Positions 1 through 7,344 of a stretch of 26,348 bases of DNA are shown here, one piece after another. Position 1 is the stretch's first letter, and each line of letters starts with the position of its first letter. The notes beneath the pieces are model-generated. The model made no database searches and was not told the origin of the DNA. It worked only from the letters and a program-made list of their open reading frames with translations. Position numbers and translations under genes: made by a program. Origin of the DNA: an uncultured Anaerococcus sp. (GTDB taxonomy: Bacteria; Bacillota; Clostridia; Tissierellales; Peptoniphilaceae); the NCBI RefSeq assembly GCF_943908415.1, contig NZ_CALTSY010000028.1, forward strand, positions 1 to 26,348. The letters run 5' to 3'.

Positions 1-63
1 GCTGGATAGAGCGTCTGGCTACGGACCAGAAGGCCTGGGGTTCGAATCCTCAATGGCACGCCA
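1..63 (+). tRNA. tRNA-Arg (anticodon ACG), 5' end cut off by the window
   Basis: The window opens inside the D-loop. A five-pair anticodon stem (TCTGG/CCAGA) encloses the loop CTACGGA, giving anticodon ACG, which reads CGN arginine codons after A34 deamination. A T-arm with TTCGAAT loop follows, then the 3' acceptor strand, discriminator G60 and an encoded CCA at 61-63. Roughly the first 14 bases are missing. Confidence 0.93.
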
Positions 64-68
64 ACGTT

Positions 69-101
69 ATAAACGCTGCTGATAGTAGCGTTTATTTTTT
101 T
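69..101 (+). terminator. Hairpin plus T-run after tRNA-Arg
   Basis: Bases 69-80 pair with 84-95 around a GAT triloop (core AAACGCT/AGCGTTT), followed by a run of T at 96-101. This looks like a rho-independent terminator for the tRNA. Only about 28 bases separate it from queD and I see no good promoter there, so queD may depend on read-through. Confidence 0.75.
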
Positions 102-128
102 ACTTAAAATTAATATAAGGAGTTTTGA

Positions 129-461
129 ATGTATTATATTGTAAAAACTATCGAAATAAGTGCTAGTCATCAGTTATATTTGCCTTATGAAAGTAAGTGT
201 AATAGACCACATGGTCATAACTATGATGTAAATATTTACTGTAAAAGTGAAGAACTTGATGAAAATGGAATGGTTTTAGACTTTACTCATATTAAGAAGA
301 AAGTGATGGATAAATTAGATCATAGGAATCTTAATGAGATATTAGAAGTACCTACCACTGCAGAAAATATTGCTAGATGGATTTGTGAACAAGTTGGCCC
401 TAAATGCTATAAAGTAGAAGTAGCTGAATCAAAAGGTAATTTAGCAATCTATGAAAGATAA
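129..461 (+). CDS. queD: 6-carboxy-5,6,7,8-tetrahydropterin synthase (QueD)
   Basis: QueD converts 7,8-dihydroneopterin triphosphate to 6-carboxytetrahydropterin, the second step of 7-deazaguanine (preQ0/queuosine) synthesis in the cytoplasm. The 110-residue protein has the PTPS-family zinc histidines H14, H28 and H30 (PHGHNY), the catalytic cysteine C24 four residues before H28, the LDHRNLNE block at 63-70, and a C-terminal VAESKGN segment with the pterin-binding glutamate E100. It is slightly shorter than the usual ~120 residues but looks intact. AAGGAG at 117-122 lies six bases before the ATG. The end overlaps queE by 11 bases, and the pathway order queD-queE plus folE supports QueD rather than the eukaryotic-type PTPS activity. 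Confidence 0.95.
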   Translation: MYYIVKTIEISASHQLYLPYESKCNRPHGHNYDVNIYCKSEELDENGMVLDFTHIKKKVMDKLDHRNLNEILEVPTTAENIARWICEQVGPKCYKVEVAESKGNLAIYER

Positions 462-1107
462 GAAACTAGATATAAATGAAATATTCTATAGTATAGATGG
501 TGAGGGTATAACTGCTGGACAGCTGGCAATATTTATTAGATTAAATGGATGTAATTTGAGGTGTTCTTATTGTGATACTGCTTATGCATTAGAAACTAAA
601 GAAAATTATATAGATTTTAATCAGATATTTAAACTAATTAGTGGATATCCTTGTAAAAATATTACTATAACAGGTGGTGAACCTTTATATCAAGATGGGA
701 CTATTGATTTTATAAAAGAATTAACTTCTAAAGGATATAGGGTCAATATTGAAACTAATGGAAGTATTAGTATAAATCGTCTTACTAATATAGATAATAC
801 AATAGTAACTTTAGATATAAAAACTTATTCATCTGATATGGAGAAATCAAATTTATATGAAAATTTAGATTACCTTAGAGAATGTGATGTAAGTAAATTT
901 GTAGTAGGCGACAAAGATGATTTAGATTTTACTTATAAAGTTGTAAATCAATACAAGCCAAAGGGCAATATATTTTTATCTCCGGTATATGGGTCTATTG
1001 AACCAGCAGACATAGTTAATTACATGAAATCTAAAGATAATGAAAAAGTTAGATTGCAACTTCAAATGCATAAATACATTTGGGATCCTGATAAGAGAGG
1101 AGTATGA
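451..1107 (+). CDS. queE: 7-carboxy-7-deazaguanine synthase (QueE)
   Basis: QueE is a radical S-adenosylmethionine enzyme that contracts the 6-carboxytetrahydropterin ring to 7-carboxy-7-deazaguanine. The 218-residue sequence opens with the typical IFYSIDGEG segment (11-19), which binds substrate. It carries the CX3CX2C iron-sulfur motif at C34, C38 and C41, and the SAM-contacting GGEP at 75-78. The length is normal for the Gram-positive form. It starts inside queD, so translation is probably coupled, and its stop TGA shares a base with the preferred folE start. Neither queC nor queF, the next enzymes, is in the window. Confidence 0.94.
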   Translation: MKDKKLDINEIFYSIDGEGITAGQLAIFIRLNGCNLRCSYCDTAYALETKENYIDFNQIFKLISGYPCKNITITGGEPLYQDGTIDFIKELTSKGYRVNIETNGSISINRLTNIDNTIVTLDIKTYSSDMEKSNLYENLDYLRECDVSKFVVGDKDDLDFTYKVVNQYKPKGNIFLSPVYGSIEPADIVNYMKSKDNEKVRLQLQMHKYIWDPDKRGV

Positions 1108-1622
1108 TGGATTTAGAAAAAATAGAGTCATTAACTAAAGAATTTTTATTAGCTATAGGGGAGGATCCAAATAGAGAAGGACTTATAGAAACTCCAAAAA
1201 GAGTTGCTCGTTATTGGGCTGAAATGGCAGAGGGTGTTCAATATACTAATGATGAAATAGCAAATATGTTTAATAAAACATTCCAATCGGAGGGTAATCA
1301 ATTAGTTGAAGTAAAAGACATTAAATGTTTTAGTCATTGTGAACATCATTTAGCTTTAATGTATGATATGTCGATAGATATTATGTATATTCCTAATGAA
1401 AAAGTGTTAGGTCTGTCTAAATTTGCTAGGATATGCGATATGGTTACTAAAAGACTTCAAATACAAGAGCGTATAGGTAAAGATATCTGGGAAATACTAA
1501 ATAAAATTCTTGAAACAGATAAGATAGAAGTGCATATAAAATCTAAGCACTCATGCATGAATGCAAGAGGTGCAAGAAGCATAGATTCTTATACTCTAAC
1601 TAAGTATGGATCTATAGATTAA
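1107..1622 (+). CDS. folE: GTP cyclohydrolase I (FolE)
   Basis: FolE hydrolyses GTP to 7,8-dihydroneopterin triphosphate, the substrate of QueD and also the first folate precursor. The sequence has the EDPNREGLIETPKRV N-terminal block and the zinc site formed by C78 and H81 (SHCEHHLAL) and C150 (HSCMNARG). An in-frame ATG also exists at 1104, overlapping the queE stop as ATGA. GGAG at 1099-1102 lies only one base from that ATG but four from the ATG at 1107, so I chose 1107 (171 residues). Being last in queD-queE-folE suggests a copy dedicated to deazaguanine synthesis, though it could also serve folate. Confidence 0.94.
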   Translation: MDLEKIESLTKEFLLAIGEDPNREGLIETPKRVARYWAEMAEGVQYTNDEIANMFNKTFQSEGNQLVEVKDIKCFSHCEHHLALMYDMSIDIMYIPNEKVLGLSKFARICDMVTKRLQIQERIGKDIWEILNKILETDKIEVHIKSKHSCMNARGARSIDSYTLTKYGSID

Positions 1623-1626
1623 GTAT

Positions 1627-1671
1627 AGCAATCTAAAATAGTTAATAGTTTAATGACTATTTTAGATTGCT
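1627..1671 (+). terminator. Long perfect hairpin after folE
   Basis: Bases 1627-1642 pair perfectly with 1656-1671 (16 pairs, AGCAATCTAAAATAGT on the left arm) around a 13-base loop. The following sequence, GTTCATTTT, is only weakly T-rich, so it may terminate inefficiently or serve mainly as a 3'-end stabiliser. Confidence 0.6.
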
Positions 1672-1771
1672 GTTCATTTTATATTAGCATAACTTTCCTT
1701 TATATAAGATTATAAAGTAAATGATTCTAATAAACTATCAATCATAATCCCCACTTTATACAAAATTAATA

Positions 1772-1820
1772 CTGACAAGAGTATCATATATTTATAAATA
1801 AATATTAATTTATATTTATA
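1772..1820 (+). promoter_or_regulatory. Possible htrA promoter and overlapping inverted repeat
   Basis: CTGACA at 1772-1777 and TATAAA at 1793-1798 (15-base spacing, short) are the best promoter-like pair before htrA. The -10 lies in an inverted repeat with 8-base arms, TATAAATA at 1793-1800 and TATTTATA at 1813-1820. The region is extremely A+T-rich, so both may be chance. Confidence 0.3.
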
Positions 1821-1833
1821 GAAAGGAATTAAT

Positions 1834-3099
1834 ATGTCTGATAATAGAGTTAGGAAAAAAGGAATGTCATCTTTCCTTTCAGCTTTGATTGGAGCTGTTA
1901 TTGGTGGCTTGTTGGTTTATTTTTTGGCTGGTGGTTTTTCGGCTAATAATAACAGTAAAGATACAAATCCACCGCAGAGCCAAAGCGAAGAACAAGCTAA
2001 GAGAGAAGATAGAAAAAAAGAGCTTGATAAAAGCTTAGGTGACTTAGATTCTGATAATAATGATGTATCTATGGAATCTCTAGTTGTAAAAAAATCTATA
2101 GATAGTGTTGTAGGTATTACTACAAAGGCTGAAGTAACTCAGCAAACATTTTTTGGGCCTCAATCTGGCTATGTAGAAGGTATTGGTTCAGGATCCATTG
2201 TAAGTAGTGATGGATATATCCTTACAAATTCTCATGCTGTAAGTGATGCGGAAAATAGTGAAATAAGCGTATTATTTAATGATGGAACTACAACTCCTGC
2301 AAAACTTGTATGGAATGATTCTACACTAGATCTTGCCATAATAAAGGTTGAGAAAGATAATCTGCCTGTAATGGAACTTGCTGATAGTGATGAGGTTGGT
2401 GTTGGCGATAGGGTAGTAGCTATTGGTAATCCTTTAGGATTTGAGCTTCAATCAACTGTAACTAGCGGTATAATATCAGGTTTAAATCGTACAGTTAGTT
2501 TTGAAACTGGCGCCCAAATGGACGGCTTGATGCAAACTGATGCAGCAATCAACTCTGGTAATTCAGGTGGTGCATTGCTTAATTCTCGTGGAGAACAAAT
2601 AGGTATCAATTCAGCTAAGGCTGGTAATAGTGATGGTATAGGTTTTGCTATACCTATCAATATAGTAAAACCAGTTATTGAACAAATTAAAAAGACAGGT
2701 GAGTACAAGTCAGTTTATCTTGGTATTACAGGACAATCATTAAGTTACTTATCACAATTCCCACAAGCAAACTTAGATGATTTAGCTGACCAAGAAGGTG
2801 TATATGTATTTTCTGATTTTGATGAAGATGGAACCTTTAAAAAGGGAGATATAATCACAGCTGTAGATGGTAAAAAAGTTACTGATATGGCTTCCCTTAG
2901 AAAAACATTGCTAGATTACCAAGTAGGTGAAACTGCAAAAGTTACTATAATTAGAAATAACAAAGAAGAAGATATTGACTTTACATTTTCTATAGATTCA
3001 TCAAATGTAGATGAGTACAGACAGGCTAGTCCAGAAAATAAAGTTGAAACAAATGAAAATAATAATAGAAGATCAAATCCATTTTTAAATCTTCCATAA
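1834..3099 (+). CDS. Membrane-anchored HtrA/DegP-type serine protease with PDZ domain
   Basis: This is an S1C-family protease of the cell-surface quality-control type. Of its 421 residues, 1-13 form a basic cytoplasmic tail, 14-35 a single membrane helix, and 36-80 a charged, low-complexity linker. A trypsin-like domain spans about 85-285 with catalytic H134 (TNSH), D166 (STLDLA) and S244 (GNSGG). A PDZ domain lies at about 293-390, followed by an Asn-rich tail. The layout matches the HtrA/HtrB/YyxA proteins of Firmicutes, which degrade misfolded secreted proteins outside the membrane. AAAGGA at 1822-1827 precedes the ATG. It stands alone between two strong hairpin regions. I see no clear two-component-regulator site upstream. 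Confidence 0.93.
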   Translation: MSDNRVRKKGMSSFLSALIGAVIGGLLVYFLAGGFSANNNSKDTNPPQSQSEEQAKREDRKKELDKSLGDLDSDNNDVSMESLVVKKSIDSVVGITTKAEVTQQTFFGPQSGYVEGIGSGSIVSSDGYILTNSHAVSDAENSEISVLFNDGTTTPAKLVWNDSTLDLAIIKVEKDNLPVMELADSDEVGVGDRVVAIGNPLGFELQSTVTSGIISGLNRTVSFETGAQMDGLMQTDAAINSGNSGGALLNSRGEQIGINSAKAGNSDGIGFAIPINIVKPVIEQIKKTGEYKSVYLGITGQSLSYLSQFPQANLDDLADQEGVYVFSDFDEDGTFKKGDIITAVDGKKVTDMASLRKTLLDYQVGETAKVTIIRNNKEEDIDFTFSIDSSNVDEYRQASPENKVETNENNNRRSNPFLNLP

Positions 3100-3108
3100 A
3101 AACTGTTT

Positions 3109-3221
3109 AAAGCTGTTGTAAGATATGAGGAATAGTTATATATATTTAGGGAAATCTAAATATATATATTCTAGATAGTTAAAAGCTATTAGTAACTATC
3201 ATCATCTTACAGCAGTTTTTT
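3109..3221 (+). terminator. Branched three-stem hairpin region ending in a T-run
   Basis: An outer stem pairs 3109-3124 with 3204-3219 (core CTGTTGTAAGAT against ATCTTACAGCAG, one G-T pair). Inside it, 3137-3149 pairs perfectly with 3156-3168 (TATATATATTTAG, 13 pairs, six-base loop), and 3174-3181 pairs with 3193-3200 (GATAGTTA/TAACTATC). Six T follow at 3216-3221. It probably terminates htrA, but the three-way-junction shape is unusual for a simple terminator. The rest of the gap to 3357 is A+T-rich with nothing I can recognise. Confidence 0.55.
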
Positions 3222-3357
3222 AGTATAAATGTATCCTTATTAAAATTCATATCAAAAAATATTTCAACTTATATAAACTATCTTAAATTCATAAAATAAC
3301 ATTTAAAAATAGTTCCAAAAATAATTTATAAATCCTATTTAGAATTCTTTTCAACCC

Positions 3358-3376
3358 GTCAAGAAAATTCCTTGAC
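3358..3376. promoter_or_regulatory. Inverted repeat overlapping the -35 of the SRP operon promoter
   Basis: GTCAAG at 3358-3363 and CTTGAC at 3371-3376 form a perfect six-base inverted repeat with a seven-base spacer. The right arm is part of the -35 hexamer. The same GTCAAG half-site recurs at 3407-3412 downstream of the promoter, which suggests a protein-binding site. Confidence 0.4.
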
Positions 3377-3400
3377 ATGCTCCTTTATTCGTTGTATAAT
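3372..3400 (+). promoter_or_regulatory. Consensus sigma-A promoter of the ylxM-ffh-rplS operon
   Basis: TTGACA at 3372-3377 and TATAAT at 3395-3400 match the consensus exactly with the ideal 17-base spacing. Transcription should start near 3406-3408, giving a leader of about 68 bases before ylxM. Confidence 0.92.
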
Positions 3401-3405
3401 GCATA

Positions 3406-3426
3406 GGTCAAGTTAAAGTATTGACC
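3406..3426 (+). promoter_or_regulatory. Inverted repeat at the transcription start of the SRP operon
   Basis: GGTCAA at 3406-3411 and TTGACC at 3421-3426 are perfect inverted repeats nine bases apart, beginning at the predicted +1. It can be a DNA operator or a small 5' mRNA hairpin. Its half-site matches the repeat at 3358-3376. Confidence 0.4.
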
Positions 3427-3474
3427 ACGTAATATTAAAGAAATTTAAGTTACAGAAAATCTTAGTGGAGCATT

Positions 3475-3798
3475 ATGGAAAAAATTGTTAAAGTGGCCGA
3501 ATTATTCGACATATATGGACCGCTTCTAAATGAAAAACAACGTGATGTTATAAATTGCTATTACAATGAAGATTTATCCTTGCAGGAAATAGCTGATAAT
3601 AATAAAAAATCTAAGCAGGCTGTTTCGGATATGATGACTCGTTCAGTAGATAAATTATTTGAGTTTGAAGATGAGCTTTCTTTGCTAAAGAAACAAGAGG
3701 AGCTCAAAGATGCTCTTATGAGTATAAGAGAGCTGATGGAAAGTTCAAATTATGAACAAGCAATTAAAAAGTTAACAGAAGAAATAGATAAAATTTAG
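3475..3798 (+). CDS. ylxM: SRP-associated helix-turn-helix protein YlxM (UPF0122)
   Basis: This small 107-residue protein resembles sigma-70 region 4. Residues 17-60 form a helix-turn-helix (LNEKQRDVINCYYNEDLSL followed by the recognition-helix segment KSKQAVSDMMTRSVDKL), and a Lys/Glu-rich coil follows. YlxM is almost always encoded directly before ffh and is reported to affect SRP assembly or GTPase activity in streptococci. GGAG at 3467-3470 is four bases from the ATG. It is first in the operon and ffh begins 11 bases after its stop. Confidence 0.9.
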   Translation: MEKIVKVAELFDIYGPLLNEKQRDVINCYYNEDLSLQEIADNNKKSKQAVSDMMTRSVDKLFEFEDELSLLKKQEELKDALMSIRELMESSNYEQAIKKLTEEIDKI

Positions 3799-3809
3799 GG
3801 AGTGATGAT

Positions 3810-5153
3810 ATGGTGTTTGAAGGCCTATCTGATAGACTCCAAGAAACCCTTGGAAAGCTAACAGGCAAAGGAAAATTAACAGAAAAAGACATCGATGCAG
3901 CGATGAGAGAGATAAGACTTTCACTTCTTGAGGCTGATGTTAATTACAAGGTTGTAAAAGACTTTGTAAAGACAGTCAAAGAAAGATCGCTGGGTGCTGA
4001 TGTAATGCAATCCCTATCCCCAGGTCAAATGGTAGTTAAGATTGTAAATGAAGAGCTAACCAATTTGATGGGTAAGGAAAATTCCAGGCTAGACCTAAAA
4101 GGGAGCACCCCTCATATGGTAATGATGGTTGGGCTCCAAGGTTCAGGTAAAACTACCCACTCTGGTAAACTTGTCCATATGCTAAAAAAAGAAAACAGAA
4201 ATCCGATGCTAGCTGCCCTAGATGTTTATAGGCCAGCAGCTATCGAGCAATTAAAAGTTGTCGGCAAAAAAGCAGACACTTTTGTTTTTGAAAAAGGCAA
4301 GCAAGATCCGGTAGTAACCGCACAAGAAGCTAAGAACTATGCTAGAGCTAATAACTATGATACAGTTATTCTCGATACAGCAGGACGTTTACAAATCGAT
4401 ACAGACTTGATGGAAGAACTTCGTAATATTAAAGAAGTTAGCAAACCTGACGAAATACTACTTGTAGTAGATGCCATGACAGGTCAAGAAGCAGTAAATG
4501 TTGCAAAGACCTTTGATGAATACCTTGATATCACCGGTGTAATACTCACCAAGCTTGACGGTGATGCAAGAGGTGGTGCAGCTCTATCCATTAGACAAGT
4601 AGTAGGCAAACCTATTAAATTTGTAGGTGTAGGTGAAAAATTAGAGGATCTAGAGCCATTTTATCCAGATAGGATGGCAAATAGAATACTAGGTATGGGG
4701 GATGTTCTTTCTCTAATAGAGAAGGCAGAATCTCAAATAGACATGCAAAATGCAAAAGAGCTAGAAGAGAAGATGAGAAACCAAACCTATACACTAGATG
4801 ATTTTATGGAACAAATCCAACAAATCAGAAATATGGGTCCACTAGAAGACTTACTAGCAATGATCCCTGGTGTCAATAACAAGATGCTCAAACAAATCAA
4901 TGTGGATGATTTAGGATTTGAAAGAATTGAAGCACTCATAAATTCAATGACTAAAGAAGAGAGAGAAAAGCCAGAGATTATAGGTAAAAGACGTAAGGAT
5001 CGTATCTCCAAGGGATCTGGAGTAGATGTAAAAGAGTTAAATAAGCTTTTAAAGCAATTTAAAGAACTTAAAAAGATGATGAAACAAGTATCAAATATGA
5101 ATTCAAAAGGTAAAAAGGGCAGAGGATTTAGAATGCCTAAGATGCCTTTTTAA
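3810..5153 (+). CDS. ffh: Signal recognition particle GTPase Ffh (SRP54)
   Basis: Ffh binds SRP RNA and signal sequences of nascent membrane and secreted proteins and docks with FtsY at the membrane. The 447 residues show the N domain (1-95), then the G domain with P-loop GLQGSGKT (108-115), DTAGR (189-193) and TKLD (247-250) followed by the GDARGGAA closing loop. The methionine-rich M domain (about 300-435) includes the RNA-binding helices and ends in a basic Met-rich tail. The length is standard. GGGAG near 3798-3802 sits upstream of the ATG. No SRP RNA domain IV motif (GGAAGGAAGCAGC type) was seen in the window. Confidence 0.97.
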   Translation: MVFEGLSDRLQETLGKLTGKGKLTEKDIDAAMREIRLSLLEADVNYKVVKDFVKTVKERSLGADVMQSLSPGQMVVKIVNEELTNLMGKENSRLDLKGSTPHMVMMVGLQGSGKTTHSGKLVHMLKKENRNPMLAALDVYRPAAIEQLKVVGKKADTFVFEKGKQDPVVTAQEAKNYARANNYDTVILDTAGRLQIDTDLMEELRNIKEVSKPDEILLVVDAMTGQEAVNVAKTFDEYLDITGVILTKLDGDARGGAALSIRQVVGKPIKFVGVGEKLEDLEPFYPDRMANRILGMGDVLSLIEKAESQIDMQNAKELEEKMRNQTYTLDDFMEQIQQIRNMGPLEDLLAMIPGVNNKMLKQINVDDLGFERIEALINSMTKEEREKPEIIGKRRKDRISKGSGVDVKELNKLLKQFKELKKMMKQVSNMNSKGKKGRGFRMPKMPF

Positions 5154-5206
5154 ACATAGAGAATATTTAATAAATCATCAAAAAGACAAAACGAAAGGAA
5201 GAAGAA

Positions 5207-5452
5207 ATGGCAGTAAAAATTAGATTAAAAAGAATGGGACAAAAGAAAAGACCATTCTACAGAGTTGTTGTAGCAGATTCAAGAAGCCCAAGAGACGGTA
5301 AATTCATCGAAGAAATTGGTTACTACAATCCAGTAAGTGAACCAAAAGAATTCAAAATCGATAATGAAAGAGCAAAATATTGGGTAGGCACTGGTGCAAA
5401 ACCAACATCAATAGTTGAAAAACTTTTCAATGACAATGATGTATTAGCTTAA
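5207..5452 (+). CDS. rpsP: 30S ribosomal protein bS16
   Basis: The 81-residue protein has the typical start MAVKIRLKRMGQKKRPFYR, the VVADSRSPRDGKFIEEIGYY block, and the YWVGTGAKPT motif near residues 64-73. bS16 binds 16S rRNA and is needed for small-subunit assembly. AAAGGAAG at 5194-5201 precedes the ATG. Its place after ffh and before khpA-rimM-trmD-rplS is the usual Firmicute order. Confidence 0.97.
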   Translation: MAVKIRLKRMGQKKRPFYRVVVADSRSPRDGKFIEEIGYYNPVSEPKEFKIDNERAKYWVGTGAKPTSIVEKLFNDNDVLA

Positions 5453-5456
5453 GATC

Positions 5457-5681
5457 ATGAAAGAATTAGTAGAAGTAATAGTTAAAGAATTAGTAGAAGA
5501 TAAAGACTCAGTCGAAATCGAAGAAACTCGCAATGGTGGCGAAGTTAATATCACAATCCATGTAGCAGAATCTGATAAAGGTCGAGTAATAGGAGTAAGA
5601 GGAAATATTATAAACTCTATCCGTACCATAGCCCGCGCAGCAGCTATAAAGGAAGATGTGAAGGTTAATATAAAAATATGA
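5457..5681 (+). CDS. khpA: KH-domain RNA-binding protein KhpA
   Basis: This 74-residue single KH domain carries the RNA-gripping GXXG loop as GVRG (46-49) followed by the helix NIINSIRTIARAAA. KhpA (YlqC) partners with KhpB/Jag and influences cell division and mRNA binding in streptococci. It begins four bases after rpsP and overlaps rimM by four bases (ATGA). There is no obvious Shine-Dalgarno, so translation is probably coupled to rpsP. Confidence 0.93.
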   Translation: MKELVEVIVKELVEDKDSVEIEETRNGGEVNITIHVAESDKGRVIGVRGNIINSIRTIARAAAIKEDVKVNIKI

Positions 5682-6163
5682 GAATAACAGTAGCAGAGAT
5701 AGTAAGCACACATGGAATAGGGGGCAATCTTAAGGTAAGAAGCCTAAGTGATTATGATAAAAGATTTGAAGACGGGGCAAAGCTACTCATAGATAATGAA
5801 GAGCTTACAGTAGAATCCTCATTTGACCAAAAAGGTCTTAAGGTTATCAAATTTGAAGAATATAGTGATATAAACGATGTTCTCAAATTTGTGGGCAAAG
5901 ATATAACCATAGAGGATAAAGACTTAGGCGAACTTTACGAAGATGAGTATTATGTTTTCGAATTAGAAGGACTTGATGTATACGACGATGGGCAAAAAGT
6001 CGGTATTATCAAGGAAGTTATCACTGGAGTATATCCAAATGATGTCTATGTTATAAAGACAGACAACAATGAAGTTTACTTTCCAGCTTTAAATGCTACT
6101 GTGAAAAATGTTGATTTAGAAAATGGCTTTATAGAAGTAGAAAACCTTAGTGACTATGAATAA
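5678..6163 (+). CDS. rimM: Ribosome maturation factor RimM
   Basis: RimM helps fold the 16S rRNA head domain during 30S assembly and binds uS19. The 161 residues split into an N-terminal beta-barrel (ITVAEIVSTHGIGGNLKVR at 3-21, the family hallmark) and a PRC-barrel (about 94-160, with YYVFELEGLDV and the FPALNATVKNVDLENG segment). It overlaps khpA by four bases and trmD by eight, the standard arrangement. Confidence 0.95.
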   Translation: MRITVAEIVSTHGIGGNLKVRSLSDYDKRFEDGAKLLIDNEELTVESSFDQKGLKVIKFEEYSDINDVLKFVGKDITIEDKDLGELYEDEYYVFELEGLDVYDDGQKVGIIKEVITGVYPNDVYVIKTDNNEVYFPALNATVKNVDLENGFIEVENLSDYE

Positions 6164-6863
6164 AATAACCATTCTTACACTGTTTCCAGAAAGCTTTGAG
6201 TTTCTTAAAACTTATGGAGTTATAGGTAAGGCTATATCAAAAGAATTATTAGAATTAGAATTTGTAAATATTAGAGATTTTTCAAATGACAAGCACAACC
6301 ATGTAGATGATACAGTTTATGGGGGAGCAGCAGGAATGCTTATAAAACCAAAACCCCTCTATGATGCACTAATGTCTGTAAAAAAACCAAACTCCAAAGT
6401 AGCCTACATGTCAGCTACCGGTCGAGTATTAAATCAGAAATTAGCAATCGACTTCGCAGATATAGAACATCTCATATTAATCTGTGGTCACTACGAAGGT
6501 ATAGATGCAAGAATAATCAATCACTATGTAGACTATGAAATATCCATAGGAGATTATGTACTAACAGGCGGAGAAATCCCAGCTATGGTACTTATAGACT
6601 CTATGGCAAGATTTATAGATGGAGTAGTAGGTAAAGAAGAATCCTTAGTAACAGATTCCCACTATAATACATTATTGCAACAAGATGAATATACCAAGCC
6701 TAGAAAATTTAATGGCTACTTCGTACCACAAGATTTAGTAAGTGGAGACCATAAAAAAATCGCAGCTTGGAATAGGAAATCAGCAATAGAAAAGACAAAA
6801 AAAGTCAGACCAGACTTATATGAAAAATTCCTAAGAGAGGAGAATGAAGATGGATTTAATTAA
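6156..6863 (+). CDS. trmD: tRNA (guanine37-N1)-methyltransferase TrmD
   Basis: TrmD is a SPOUT-class enzyme that methylates G37 of tRNAs with G36, preventing frameshifts. From ATG 6156 the protein has 235 residues and begins MNKITILTLFPESF, which matches the family start. A GTG two codons upstream (6150) would only add two residues and was not chosen. The trefoil-knot SAM site is seen in ICGHYEGID (109-117) and ISIGDYVLTGGEIPAM (129-144), and the catalytic aspartate is probably D167 in LVTDSHY. It overlaps rimM by eight bases and rplS by 14. Confidence 0.96.
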   Translation: MNKITILTLFPESFEFLKTYGVIGKAISKELLELEFVNIRDFSNDKHNHVDDTVYGGAAGMLIKPKPLYDALMSVKKPNSKVAYMSATGRVLNQKLAIDFADIEHLILICGHYEGIDARIINHYVDYEISIGDYVLTGGEIPAMVLIDSMARFIDGVVGKEESLVTDSHYNTLLQQDEYTKPRKFNGYFVPQDLVSGDHKKIAAWNRKSAIEKTKKVRPDLYEKFLREENEDGFN

Positions 6864-7197
6864 AAAAATTGAACAAGAAAACTTACGTGAAGATCAATTT
6901 GAATTTAACGTAGGAGATACAGTTAGAATATCTTATAGAATCAAAGAAGGTGAAAAAACTAGACTTCAAGACTTTGAAGGAACAGTTATCAAAATCAAAG
7001 AGGGTGGAGTAAACAAATCATTCACACTTAGAAGACTTTCTTATGGTGTAGGTGTTGAAAGAACTTTCCTTTACAACTCACCAAGAATAGAAAAACTAGT
7101 AGTAACAAGACGTGGTAAAGTACGTCGTGCACAACTTAACTACCTACGTGGTCGTCAAGGTAAGGCTACTAAAGTTAAAGAAAAAACTAATTATTAA
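6850..7197 (+). CDS. rplS: 50S ribosomal protein bL19
   Basis: bL19 sits at the 30S-50S interface. From ATG 6850 the product is 115 residues, the usual length, with GDTVRISYRIKEGEKTRLQ, the SYGVGVERTF block and the basic C-terminus RRGKVRRAQLNYLRGRQG. An in-frame ATG at 6844 exists, but GGAG at 6839-6842 is only one base from it and seven from 6850, so 6850 is preferred. It is the last gene of the operon, overlapping trmD, and is followed by a terminator. Confidence 0.96.
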   Translation: MDLIKKIEQENLREDQFEFNVGDTVRISYRIKEGEKTRLQDFEGTVIKIKEGGVNKSFTLRRLSYGVGVERTFLYNSPRIEKLVVTRRGKVRRAQLNYLRGRQGKATKVKEKTNY

Positions 7198-7201
7198 TAT
7201 T

Positions 7202-7232
7202 AAGGCAAGGATACTCAGTATTCTTGCTTTTT
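7202..7232 (+). terminator. Rho-independent terminator of the ylxM-rplS operon
   Basis: GCAAGGATAC at 7205-7214 pairs with GTATTCTTGC at 7218-7227 (one G-T pair) around a TCA triloop, with flanking A-T pairs and five T at 7228-7232. Confidence 0.9.
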
Positions 7233-7344
7233 AATTTACATAAAATACACAGTTTTAAATTATCCAAATAAATAGCTTATGAGATTATAAATAAAATTTA
7301 TCTTTGTTATATAAGTTGACATTCAGAAATGAACTATCATTTAT

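Noticed and set aside
69..128. preQ1 riboswitch before queD
   Set aside because: The hairpin lacks the C-rich loop and A-rich tail of the preQ1-I aptamer and is followed by a plain T-run.
1793..1820. CIRCE or CtsR operator before htrA
   Set aside because: The inverted repeat is pure A/T and does not match TTAGCACTC-type CIRCE or the CtsR heptad repeat.
2448..2708. Minus-strand ORF of 86 codons inside htrA
   Set aside because: It lies wholly antisense to the catalytic domain of an intact, conserved gene and has no ribosome site or family resemblance.
7316..7340. TTGACA with TATCAT as the aminotransferase promoter
   Set aside because: Spacing is only 13 bases; the extended -10 at 7365-7373 is better placed.
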